Below the pieces are notes generated by a model that did not search any database, was not told the origin of the DNA, and saw nothing but the letters and a program-made list of their open reading frames with translations. Positions 1 to 9,010 of a stretch of DNA of 64,000 nucleotides are shown in pieces. The DNA comes from Umbelopsis ramanniana AG (lineage: Eukaryota > Mucoromycota > Umbelopsidomycetes > Umbelopsidales > Umbelopsidaceae), in the NCBI RefSeq assembly GCF_025399195.1, contig NW_026252087.1, positions 124,001 through 188,000 on the forward strand, in the 5' to 3' direction. The position numbers and the translations under genes were made by a program. How positions within the stretch are numbered: position 1 is the first letter of the stretch; each line of letters opens with the position of its first letter.

Positions 1-371
1 AATGTATGCTGCATCTTGTTGAGGGTTTCCATGGGAACCTGCAGCTTGCGGTTGCTGCTACTGTACAAATAGTATGCCATATCCTTTGCAAAAACCCTCT
101 TGCCCTTGGTGCCATTGATCAGATCCTTTGTAACGCTTTCATATGTGGCATTATTGCATTCATGGCTGTTGCAGTGATCTTCATTGAACCGCTTAGACAC
201 TCTTCCCTGGCCAAAGTAGTAGGAGTCACCGTATGGTTCATGAAAGCATTCTATGTCCTCTCTATGAATGAAAACTCTCTCGAAAGCCGTGGAACGAGAG
301 CGTGGATGAGTCCAAAGCATGATGGTAGCATCTCTTGGAGTAGAACTAACAGTGTTTTTTGAAGGGGACAT
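1..371 (-). CDS. Sulfotransferase-like protein, N-terminal part (runs off the window)
   Basis: The ATG is at 369-371 and the frame stays open for 123 codons to position 1, so only the N-terminus is present. Residues 17-34 form a hydrophobic strand followed by PRSRSTAFERVF. Soon after comes HREDIECFHEPYGDSYYFG. These match the P-loop-like phosphosulfate-binding start of the fungal sulfotransferase-like family, often annotated as P-loop NTPase or 'aminotransferase-like' proteins, in which PRSxSTxxER and FHEPxGxxYYFG are typical. The substrate cannot be told. The start was chosen because it is the first in-frame ATG and lies just before the conserved strand. Expected full length is 250-350 residues. 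The fold call is fairly secure; the enzymatic role is inference. Confidence 0.68.
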   Translation of the reverse strand, partial: MSPSKNTVSSTPRDATIMLWTHPRSRSTAFERVFIHREDIECFHEPYGDSYYFGQGRVSKRFNEDHCNSHECNNATYESVTKDLINGTKGKRVFAKDMAYYLYSSSNRKLQVPMETLNKMQHT

Positions 372-2607
372 GACGGAATGAATAGGGGAAGAAAAGAAGT
401 CTATCGAATCCGTTGATTAATAGGACGGGGTTGTTAGAATGCGTGACATGACGTCTTGTCGGAGTGAGACCGGCACCAGTCTGTTTTCGGTAACAGAATC
501 GTGGGACCTTCACTGTCCCCTCAGCTGGCCGATGGTCAGTTGCTACAACAAATACTTGTGAACGGAACGTTCAACAGTCAAGTCATGGAAAAAAGGCATC
601 GATAAACAAATAAGCTTTATATCCCACACACGGAAGTTGTTGGTTTCTTGTTGTTTGTGAGTTGTTGATTATATTCGATAGCTCATTGACATCTAAGGGG
701 AACAGTTAGAATTTATCATATATGATCGGGCCATGATTGGAGTAAAGAATTTCTAGTAGTATATGAAGCTATTGATGGGTGAACGGATTTTCAAAGAGAC
801 ATCGAATTATAATCACATTCTCATACAATTTTTATATTTCATGAAGGTTCAACCAAAGACGAGCCGAATGCGAGCCGAAGGGTAGTGTGAGCTCCTAACA
901 TTGTGAGGTTAAGTCAAAACAATGATATACTTTGCAATAGTCATGGTTAAGCAGCTTATCAACATATCTGTTGACATCTCTGTTGAGTTATGCATGTCGA
1001 ATCTGCTGAAAACTTTAAAATAATAAACATCCACCCACTTTCCCTGCCAAATGTGGTTCTTCTTTCGGCATATGACGGCTGCTACCACAACGTATTCAAA
1101 TAGAGTCCATGGTTAGCTGTGCGTGACATTGAAATTCTCAATTGTGCTACTCCATGAATTTACACCTTGCAAACACTGACCAGTGGTACTAATGGCTGTG
1201 GATTTTGAGGTTACATGAGGTAAAGTCATTTTTTAAAAGTAGAGGAGCATGATTGGATGAGAGCCTCGCTACATGCTAGAAAAGACCAATGTTACGAAGC
1301 GAGTTTGAGCACCAACCCTTATGCACATTTAAGAAACAATCGTCTTGTACCACCACATGCCTCCTTGGTAGTCGACAGAGAAATTGTCTTCGGGTAAACG
1401 CTGTAACAATGAAACGAGCTGAATGGCGTCGGGAACGCCAGGATAGGGGATAAGTTACATCTTTAGGCAATCGCAGGACGCCTTGGCAATGTAAGTACTG
1501 GAGGCAAATTGTACTAAGAAATGCGTGTCCAAAAGAATAACCCCAACCAGAATTAAAACTGGAAGATGACCTTCTCAATACGATTGGGGTAAACGGTTGT
1601 TCCCTTTTGCGAGCAATTTTTTCAGGCAATTACTGTAAACTTATCAAAAAACGAAGAAATACTCATCTTGTTTCGTGAGTAATATTCATTGTTTGAGCCT
1701 CCTAGCTTTTCACATTGTAAGAAATCTGGAAATCTCACTGAATATCATAACCTGCAGTCAAACGGCGTTTTGAAGTTAATCACCATATCAAGGCGACGCG
1801 TAATCAATCGCCTTTAGTTCGCCCCATAGATACACATGCCTGAAATGATTTTATTCTGGCGAACATGTCTCGAGTATCAGAATGTAAGAAAGTCGTTGGG
1901 TGGCTGTAACAATTTGGTATGGTCACGCAAAAGTAGTACTTCCGGTTAGCAGGCTCCGCTTCTTGTTATTGGCCTCCCTAAATATGTAATGTCGTGCACC
2001 ATAACCGCAGTATCAAGTGTTTTAATATAAGATCGTACGATATCCCTAGCTTATGACGGTTGTTGGGAGTTGAAGGGAAAATTGATTTAACGCTGCACCA
2101 AAAGCAACTTTCATCGAAACATAAATCCTAGAAATTAGAAATAAAAATCTGACAGGCTCAAATGTTGTAGAGAACTAGTGAGAAAGTCGTTATCAAGCTG
2201 ACTTTGGTTGGCGCACTCAGAAAGTACATTCTAGGACAATTACTACAAGTTAATGTCGGCTGGGTAAACTATAATTGTGGAATTGTTGGCGTCGCATTCG
2301 TGACATTCTTCTTTCTTACGTGTTTGGCAGAGCGAGCCAGCAAAAGAAGATGAGAAGAAGCGAAAATTGTCTTGAAATTGATATGGGAAGGTAATATCTT
2401 CTGGGACCAAAGGACTTCAAGGATATTATATTTTTTTTGGATTTCATTCCTTCGTGCCTGGCTGGACAAGGAAGGATGCAGCTCAGATAACATTGAGATC
2501 GTTCGCATTAGGTAAGCCCTACAGCTCCGATCATCCAGAAAGGACCCATATAAATACAATTTAAAAAATCCGTACCATTGCCCTATCATACTCCTTGTAT
2601 ACATCCA
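372..2607. other. Long intergenic region, no gene recognised
   Basis: About 2.2 kb, AT-rich and with stops in all frames. A 117-codon minus-strand frame at 1276-1629 is the longest; its product is basic and Ser/Cys-rich and resembles nothing I know. The right end must hold the promoter of the first S9 peptidase gene, and the left end that of the sulfotransferase-like gene. Confidence 0.5.
2549..2555 (+). promoter_or_regulatory. TATA-box candidate of S9 peptidase gene 1
   Basis: TATAAAT lies 59 bp before the ATG at 2608. The second S9 gene has TATAAAAA at 4933-4940, 68 bp before its ATG at 5001. The similar placement in both duplicates supports a real core promoter. Confidence 0.4.
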
Positions 2608-4614
2608 ATGATGTCCTCTAGCTTCATTCCTGCCTGCGTAGAAACGATCAACGTTCCTGAAATCACTTCTCAAGATATAGAGGAATTCAGCCTTTATCAA
2701 GCTGCTCATCCAAATCATGAAGGCGAGTTTGATCATCAAAGCTTCAACAAGCCCGAGGCCATCTATTTCCGTAAGAAGCCCGAAGGCAGTGAGTCGGATG
2801 AGGTGTTCTATACATCGTCAACGGAAGACCCAACTGCAACCCAAGTCACGTTCTTGACTGGCAGAGGTAAAGGAAACATCATCCAGACACTCATTCCCAT
2901 TGACTATGATGAAGATGCCAATGGTCAGCGTAGGGACGGTGGAGCCATATGCACCATTGACTCTAATGGAGAAGAGTTTTTCCAAATATTTCGATTTCTA
3001 CCTGCCTCTGACGGAAAGCCGCAATTGCTTGAAGCCTGGACGAAGCCAGGCACAGTAACGCGGCCCTTCGTTCTAACCAGCGACTGTTCCAAACTGTTCT
3101 ACGTATGCAATGCTCGCAACGGAAAAGACATGGATCTGTATGTGCGTCATCTGAAGAATCGACCTTCTGATGAGCCTGAATATGGCCAGCTGATCCGAGA
3201 ATTGGACGATGGTTGGAGAGTGGGTGAAATCAATGCCGATGACTCCAAAATGATAACCTTTCACAGAGTCTCACCACAACTAGTAGAGCTCTGGCTGTAT
3301 GATATTAAGACAGGGGAGATGGACCAAGTGGTACTCCCTGGTACACACAAGGGTAACGCCGACATCAAGGTTCTTGGACGATTCTCTAAGACTGATCCTC
3401 ATATTATCTATCTTTCTACCAACTGGATGTCTGAACACACTTCTCTCGTGATTTATGATGCCTCTAACGATTCTGTAAGACCCATCACTACACCCACTCT
3501 GGAAGAATCTATGTTGCCAATGCCATGGACTTGCTACAGTCATATGACTAAAACCAAAATGCTTATCCAAGCCCTAGTCGACGGATACGATGAGCTCTAT
3601 GTATTCGACATTGCTACAGAAGTCATCAGAAAAGTCGACATTCCTGATTCTATGATTGGAAAAGCTAGCAAGTTGAAGACATCTGTATTGGACGATAACC
3701 TAGCTATCTTCTCCTTGGACTCTGTGGCATCTCCTGGGGTGATGTACCTTCTCAATTTAGAGACACTGAAACTCAAGCCATATAAATGCACTGAAATTTC
3801 TAATCCACCTCACCCGTCTGGGTTTCCTAAACTCATTCGTTACAAGTCTTTTGATGGGTTGGAAATTCCAGCATTTGTCTACCTACCCGCCAAGTACAAT
3901 GGTGTCAGCTTGGACCGCATTGACTCCAAAGACAAACTACCTGTCATCATCTACATGCATGGAGGGCCGGAATCACAGCATGTTCCGTCTTATAACCCTC
4001 GACTTTACCTTCAGTACTTTGTTCATACTCTGAACTGTTGCATCATTGCACCTAACGTACGCGGATCGTCCGGATATGGAAAAGCGTTTATGGCAGCTGA
4101 CGACGGTATTAAACGCGAAGATTCTGTGAGAGATATCGGTTCGCTACTTGATTATATTTCCACCGATATGTCGTTCCTGGACTCTTCAAGAATTGCCGCC
4201 ATGGGTAGATCCTACGGCGGTTACATGACCTTGGCGTGTATGACTCACTTTTCCGATCGTCTCAAGTGTGCTGTCGAGACTTGTGGCATTTCAAACTGGG
4301 TGACGTTCTTAGAGACCACGGCCGACCATCGAAGAGCGCATCGNNNNNNNNNNNNNNNNNNNNNNNNNNNNNNNNNNNNNNNNNNNNNNNNNNNNNNNNN
4401 NNNNNNNNNNNNNNNNNNNNNNNNNNNNNNNNNNNNNNNNNNNCGTGTACCTTTCAGCGAGTTCGAGCAGATGAAGGATATTCTGCAGAAGAACAATGGT
4501 GCTGATAGTGTTTGGGCGTTTATGGCTGACAATGAAGGACATATCTATCGACAGAAGTCCGTTGCTGATGCACAAGTTGTATGCATGGTGCTGTTCTTGA
4601 AGCACTTTTTATAA
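2608..4614 (+). CDS. Prolyl-oligopeptidase-family (S9) serine peptidase, tandem copy 1
   Basis: Single-exon gene. An N-terminal beta-propeller region of about 400 residues is followed by an alpha/beta hydrolase domain. The nucleophile motif GRSYGGYM has its Ser at codon 4210-4212 and the catalytic His is in NEGHIYR. The catalytic Asp is expected in RNDTRVP, which falls in the 100-N gap at 4344-4443. No signal peptide is visible, so it is probably cytosolic, like acylaminoacyl-peptidase or dipeptidyl-aminopeptidase relatives. Two ATGs sit together (2608, 2611); the second aligns with the start of copy 2. The frame appears continuous across the gap only because 100 and the length in copy 2 (124) leave the same remainder on division by three. 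A second gene 386 bp downstream encodes a close paralogue. Confidence 0.88.
   Translation: MMSSSFIPACVETINVPEITSQDIEEFSLYQAAHPNHEGEFDHQSFNKPEAIYFRKKPEGSESDEVFYTSSTEDPTATQVTFLTGRGKGNIIQTLIPIDYDEDANGQRRDGGAICTIDSNGEEFFQIFRFLPASDGKPQLLEAWTKPGTVTRPFVLTSDCSKLFYVCNARNGKDMDLYVRHLKNRPSDEPEYGQLIRELDDGWRVGEINADDSKMITFHRVSPQLVELWLYDIKTGEMDQVVLPGTHKGNADIKVLGRFSKTDPHIIYLSTNWMSEHTSLVIYDASNDSVRPITTPTLEESMLPMPWTCYSHMTKTKMLIQALVDGYDELYVFDIATEVIRKVDIPDSMIGKASKLKTSVLDDNLAIFSLDSVASPGVMYLLNLETLKLKPYKCTEISNPPHPSGFPKLIRYKSFDGLEIPAFVYLPAKYNGVSLDRIDSKDKLPVIIYMHGGPESQHVPSYNPRLYLQYFVHTLNCCIIAPNVRGSSGYGKAFMAADDGIKREDSVRDIGSLLDYISTDMSFLDSSRIAAMGRSYGGYMTLACMTHFSDRLKCAVETCGISNWVTFLETTADHRRAHXXXXXXXXXXXXXXXXXXXXXXXXXXXXXXXXXXRVPFSEFEQMKDILQKNNGADSVWAFMADNEGHIYRQKSVADAQVVCMVLFLKHFL
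4344..4443. other. Assembly gap (100 N)
   Basis: Exactly 100 N, a placeholder size. The matching stretch in the downstream paralogue (6734-6857) is 124 bases, so about 24 bases more are missing than the Ns suggest, if the copies are collinear. Confidence 0.97.
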
Positions 4615-5000
4615 GAAAATTTTAACTTCTGCATTAAATATAATATATCATAGCATGTTCCATTTGCGCGATACAAGGGTGAAAAATAGGTGAAGAATTG
4701 AAAAGTCTTCGACGGAGACAATATTGCCTTGTCAGCCTACAAGGTAAAAAAAAAGAAGAGTTACAAAAATATTGAACAAGCCTGAAAGGTTGTCATTGCG
4801 CAATTCATCTGAATGATTCAACTGTCATGCAAGATCAGGTTACATGCATGTCGTGTGCTGTACCTGAGCGTCCTATGGCCCGAAGGCATGGAGTTCTGAA
4901 TTGCAAATGTATTAGCTCCGAAAAAGCAAAATTATAAAAAACTACCATTTTGGTTCTTTGAATGGGTCTACCTTTTTCCTCTACACTTTTCTTTTCCATC
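4615..5000. promoter_or_regulatory. Spacer between the two S9 genes with a TATA candidate
   Basis: This 386-bp AT-rich spacer holds the terminator of copy 1 and the promoter of copy 2. TATAAAAA at 4933-4940 is the likely core element. Little similarity to the region upstream of copy 1 remains apart from the TATA placement. Confidence 0.4.
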
Positions 5001-7028
5001 ATGGTTTCTAGTTTCATTCCCGAGTGTGTGGAAACCATCAACGTCCCTGACGTTTCCCCTCAAGACATACAAGACTTCAGTGTCTTTGAAGGTGCTAAAC
5101 CATGCCATATGGCCACGTTTGCTCACAAAAGTTGCAACAACCCCGAGGCCATCTATTATCGCACGCGACCCGAAGGAAGTGAGTCAGAAGAAATCTACCA
5201 TGTCGCGTCCGCCGATGATGCAGAAGCGATTCGAGTTACCTACTTGACTGGAAAAGGCAAAGGGAATGTCATCGATACGTTTACTCCTATCGAATACGAT
5301 GAAGATATCCATGGTCAACGCCGGGATGGCGGAGCCATTTGCACCATTGATGCCAATGGCGAAGAGTTTTTCCAGGTGTTCCGATTATTGCCTGCCGCTG
5401 ATGATCAGTCACATCAACTTGAGCCCTGGACTGCTCCTGGAACCTTGTCTCGAAGTATCAGAGTGACTCATGACGAATCCAAGCTCTTCTACATGTGCAA
5501 TGCTCGCAATGGCAAGGATATGGACTTGTATATGCGACATCTAAGGAACCGTCCTGCTGACGAGCCTGAACACGGAACAATGATTTTGGAAAGAAATGGC
5601 CAATGGGTTCTCGGCCAGATCAACAATGATGATAGCAAACTTATGATCTATAACACGGTATCCTCATCCAAGATAGATCTTTGGTTGTATGAGATAAACA
5701 CAGGCGAAATGGAGCAAGTGGTACTTCCTACTGACGACGACGATAATACTAGCATTAAGATCCTAGGACGGTTCTCCAAGACAGACCCCAATATTATTTA
5801 CTTGACTACGAATTGGAAGTCAGAGTACACATCTATCGTGATATACAGTATTGACACCAAACTGCCTCGTCCCATCACAACGCCAACTCTTAAAGAGTCT
5901 ATCTTACCAATTGCATGGCCATGCCATGGCTTCGTGTCTGCTACCAAGATTCTCATTGACGCCAAAGTGGACGGTTACGATGAGCTTTATGCCTTTGATA
6001 TTGCAACCGAAACTGTAAAGAAGGTGGATATTCCAGAATCCATGAAAGGGCAAATCAGCAGTGTGAACACCTCTGAGCTTGATCCCAATTTGGCGATTTT
6101 CACCCTCGACTCAGTCGCTTCCCCTGGTGTCATCTATCAGGTCAACCTTGATAACTTACAGCTCAAGCCTTACAAAGCAACCTCTGCTTCCAAAACACAG
6201 CACCCAGTAGGATTCCCTAAACTCGTTCGTTACAAGTCTTTTGATGGACTGGAAATTCCAGCATTTGTCTACCTCCCTGCCAAGTACAATGGGGTCAACA
6301 TAGAAAGCATCAATGCCGACGATAAATTACCCGTCGTCATTTACATGCATGGAGGACCTGCATCGCAGCACACGCCATCATATAACCCTCGCCTTTACCT
6401 TCAGTACTTCGTCCATACTCTGAACTGCTGTGTCATTGCACCCAATGTCCGCGGATCGTCCGGTTATGGCAAAACCTATATGGAGGCGGACGACGGAGTC
6501 AAGCGAGAGGACTCGGTGAAAGATATCGGTTCGCTACTTGATTATATTTCCAGCGATATGCCGTTCCTGGACTCTTCGAGAATTGCCGCCATGGGTAGAT
6601 CCTACGGCGGTTACATGACCTTGGCGTGTATGACTCATTTTTCCGATCGTCTCAAGTGTGCTGTCGAGACTTGTGGCATTTCAAACTGGGTGACGTTCTT
6701 AGAGACCACGGCCGACCATCGAAGAGCGCATCGTCGTCACGAATATGGAGACGAAAGCGACCCTGTCATGCGAGAATTCCTCCACAAGATCTCACCTATC
6801 AACAACGTCGATAAAATCACCATCCCTTGCTTCATGAGCCACGGACGGAACGATACACGTGTACCTTTCAGCGAGTTCGAGCAGATGAAGGATATTCTGC
6901 AGAAGAACAATGGTGCTGATAGTGTTTGGGCGTTTATGGCTGACAATGAAGGTCATATCTATCGACAGAAATCGGTCTCTGACGCGCAAGTTGTTTGTAT
7001 GGTGTTGTTCTTGAAGCACTTTTTGTAG
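5001..7028 (+). CDS. Prolyl-oligopeptidase-family (S9) serine peptidase, tandem copy 2
   Basis: Intact single-exon gene of 675 residues. The catalytic triad is visible: Ser534 in GRSYGGYM, Asp618 in GRNDTRVP and His652 in NEGHIYR, with the usual spacing for S9 peptidases. The oxyanion-side motif YMHGGPASQH precedes the nucleophile. Family members cut short peptides after Pro or remove N-terminal blocked or dipeptide units; which activity applies here cannot be read from the sequence. An in-frame ATG 39 bp upstream would add 13 residues, but 5001 aligns with the start of copy 1 and is preferred. It is a head-to-tail duplicate of the upstream gene, diverged at the N-terminus but nearly identical around the active-site Ser and the C-terminal part. 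Confidence 0.92.
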   Translation: MVSSFIPECVETINVPDVSPQDIQDFSVFEGAKPCHMATFAHKSCNNPEAIYYRTRPEGSESEEIYHVASADDAEAIRVTYLTGKGKGNVIDTFTPIEYDEDIHGQRRDGGAICTIDANGEEFFQVFRLLPAADDQSHQLEPWTAPGTLSRSIRVTHDESKLFYMCNARNGKDMDLYMRHLRNRPADEPEHGTMILERNGQWVLGQINNDDSKLMIYNTVSSSKIDLWLYEINTGEMEQVVLPTDDDDNTSIKILGRFSKTDPNIIYLTTNWKSEYTSIVIYSIDTKLPRPITTPTLKESILPIAWPCHGFVSATKILIDAKVDGYDELYAFDIATETVKKVDIPESMKGQISSVNTSELDPNLAIFTLDSVASPGVIYQVNLDNLQLKPYKATSASKTQHPVGFPKLVRYKSFDGLEIPAFVYLPAKYNGVNIESINADDKLPVVIYMHGGPASQHTPSYNPRLYLQYFVHTLNCCVIAPNVRGSSGYGKTYMEADDGVKREDSVKDIGSLLDYISSDMPFLDSSRIAAMGRSYGGYMTLACMTHFSDRLKCAVETCGISNWVTFLETTADHRRAHRRHEYGDESDPVMREFLHKISPINNVDKITIPCFMSHGRNDTRVPFSEFEQMKDILQKNNGADSVWAFMADNEGHIYRQKSVSDAQVVCMVLFLKHFL

Positions 7029-7122
7029 GTTCAAAGGTTGTTAACTTTCGAATAAATCATAATGAAAAGGATGCCTTTGACTTCTCAAATACATGTGCTG
7101 ACAGCAACGTGAATCGTCTGAT

Positions 7123-7429
7123 ATGCAGCCATTCACCCTCATCTTAGCCATAGGAGCAGTCAACTTATCTTGTAATCCCTGGCTCTCTGCCACTGCTCCT
7201 GTTTCTTACACAATAAAATATATCACTCCAGGTGTTGAAGACGTCAAGTCATTCCCCGTTTGAACCGGAGAAATGCCAAAATCTCCCAAAAGAAGCAGAT
7301 ATCCTTATCAATACTATACCGAGAACACTCATCTTTTATTCAGACCCTGATTGTCAAGGTTATCCAGCTGAGGCCCTCATACACCAAAACACATAAGGGA
7401 ACACCACAACTTTTGTCTGTAATGCTACG
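7123..7429 (+). pseudogene. Broken copy of a small secreted-protein gene
   Basis: The first 34 codons read as a signal peptide and mature start (MQPFTLILAIGAVNLSC...) closely matching the intact copy at 7909. The frame then closes at about codon 47. The rest of the homology, including KCQNLPKEA and FYSDPDCQG, lies in another frame with a further stop, so the gene carries a frameshift. A good donor (GTAAGC) just after the homology and an acceptor near 7524 suggest the ancestor had a 3' intron. Confidence 0.6.
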
Positions 7430-7908
7430 GTAAGCTGATTATGACAAAAAGATTTATAAGACTCAATAAAAAGGGCATTGATAACAATAACGAGTATACA
7501 CATAGCCTGTTTTCTGTTTTGCAGCATCGCATGTTACTTAAATAATTTTCCACCTTACCTTATCTTATTTTACCATATCTACCTCAAAATTCATGAGCCT
7601 GTCGGTAACCTAAAGCAAATAAATTTTCTTAAAACCTGAAATGCAAACGTCCTTGGTTGCGCATATCTGGTTCACTATCACCAATCGACTGCCTTCAAAC
7701 CTTCAAATTATAGCGCCTCCCCTTTGCATTGTATAAGCAGGAAAACTAAATCCTACTCACCCTTCGCCCTTCTCATCCTCCTTACCCCATCTCCCTGTTG
7801 CCGATCACTGCTTTCAGATTAGCAACTTAAAAATATAAAAATATGTCGTTTTACGTTTCTTTCCATTGGAATCACTTTTCAAAATATAGACTAAACTCAT
7901 TGTCTCAT

Positions 7909-8211
7909 ATGCAACCATTCACGGTCATCTTAGTTATTGGAGCAGTCATCTTATCTTGCGGTCCTCGGTTCTCTGCCACTGCGCCTGCCCCCTACTCAAT
8001 ACGCTATAACACTCAAGATGGTGTAAAACTAATCTCCATTGAAGAGGGTATTTGCCAAATTCTTCCAAATGAAGCACATTCATTTATCAATACTACGCCC
8101 GACATCATCTTAGCTTTTTTGGACTCTGCTTGTCGAGGTCAGCCATTTCCTGTCCCGCCAGGAAGGATACATCAGGGAACTCCACAATTCTTTTCTGTGC
8201 TGATGCCATAA
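7909..8211 (+). CDS. Small putative secreted protein, about 100 aa
   Basis: This start was chosen because a signal peptide follows at once (MQPFTVILVIGAVILSCGPR, likely cleaved around residues 24-28) and because it aligns with the start of the duplicate copy. An upstream in-frame ATG at 7843 would bury the signal. The mature part has two Cys (in EEGICQILPNE and DSACRGQPF). The broken copy reads FYSDPDCQG where this one has FLDSACRGQ. That FYxxxxCxG motif is common in small secreted fungal proteins with a crystallin-like fold, but the family assignment is only a suggestion. Function is unknown. Confidence 0.55.
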   Translation: MQPFTVILVIGAVILSCGPRFSATAPAPYSIRYNTQDGVKLISIEEGICQILPNEAHSFINTTPDIILAFLDSACRGQPFPVPPGRIHQGTPQFFSVLMP

Positions 8212-9010
8212 TACACTGGTGATGACAAAAAGCTTTATCAATTTCAATAAAAAAGGCTTTGATAGCAATAACGAGTATACGCATAGCCTGTTTGCTGATT
8301 TGTAGCAAGGTATGTCGCTCAAAGACTCCTCGATCTTATCTTACCGTTTCTGCCTCAAAGCTGATAAGCCTGTCGGTAACCATTGAGCAAAGCATTCTTA
8401 TAAAACTTAGATGTAAACGTCTTTAGTTGCGCATATCTGTCTCAATCTAACCACTTGACCGCTTTCAAACCTTCCAATGTCGCCGCTTATGGTATACCGC
8501 GCAAGCCAAGCTGCCTAGGCTTCGTAAGGTGACTGAATAGGTGATGTTCGATATAAACCAGGGCATCCATATTAGTATGCAAATCGAGAGTGCCTCAATT
8601 CATTTTTTTCACGGGCTTGGAGACTATCTATGGTGATATGTAGGGTCGACTGCTACTTGATCCATCTTACATTTTGATGCTCGTGAGCTACCATATTGTC
8701 GAGCGCGCACAGACCCATGTTCAGTGCCACAAGCTACCTGGTAAAACCTTCGCAAGTACTAAGCTGAGCAAACGTGGCTGGTTTATAAAGTGGCTGCTCT
8801 GCTCTGCTCTGGTAACAGGCGCTCAAGCCCTTTCAACAAGTCAAGTCGCATTATAGCAAATTATTGGGAACCGTTCCTTTGCATTTCATGAAAATGTATT
8901 TCAAGGTGCCTTCCAGTGCACTATTATAACTATGTATTAACAAATAAAAGAAAAGAATATTCTGTGAGGTGATGAGGGGAATAATAAAAAGGGGGTTTTC
9001 TTGGTACATT
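8212..9010. other. Intergenic region
   Basis: The first 280 bases are the non-coding tail of the tandem duplication. Beyond that I see no gene; short frames such as 8674-8856 have no recognisable product. The sugar transporter gene ends at 9011. Confidence 0.5.

Larger units (their letters stand above)
7123..8495 (+). repeat. Tandem duplication, period about 786 bp
   Basis: Two head-to-tail units (from 7123 and from 7909) share the small secreted gene and its downstream DNA. Shared non-coding landmarks include AACGAGTATAC, CATAGCCTGTTT, GAGCCTGTCGGTAACC or close variants, and GTTGCGCATATCTG. Many scattered differences show that the duplication is not recent. Confidence 0.75.

Noticed and set aside
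1276-1629. 117-codon minus-strand open frame in the left intergenic region
   Set aside because: Basic, Ser/Cys-rich product with no recognisable motif, no clear introns and no support from context; kept only as a note.
2269-2739. 156-codon minus-strand frame over the start of S9 copy 1
   Set aside because: Overlaps the promoter and coding start of a clear gene; product has no family features.
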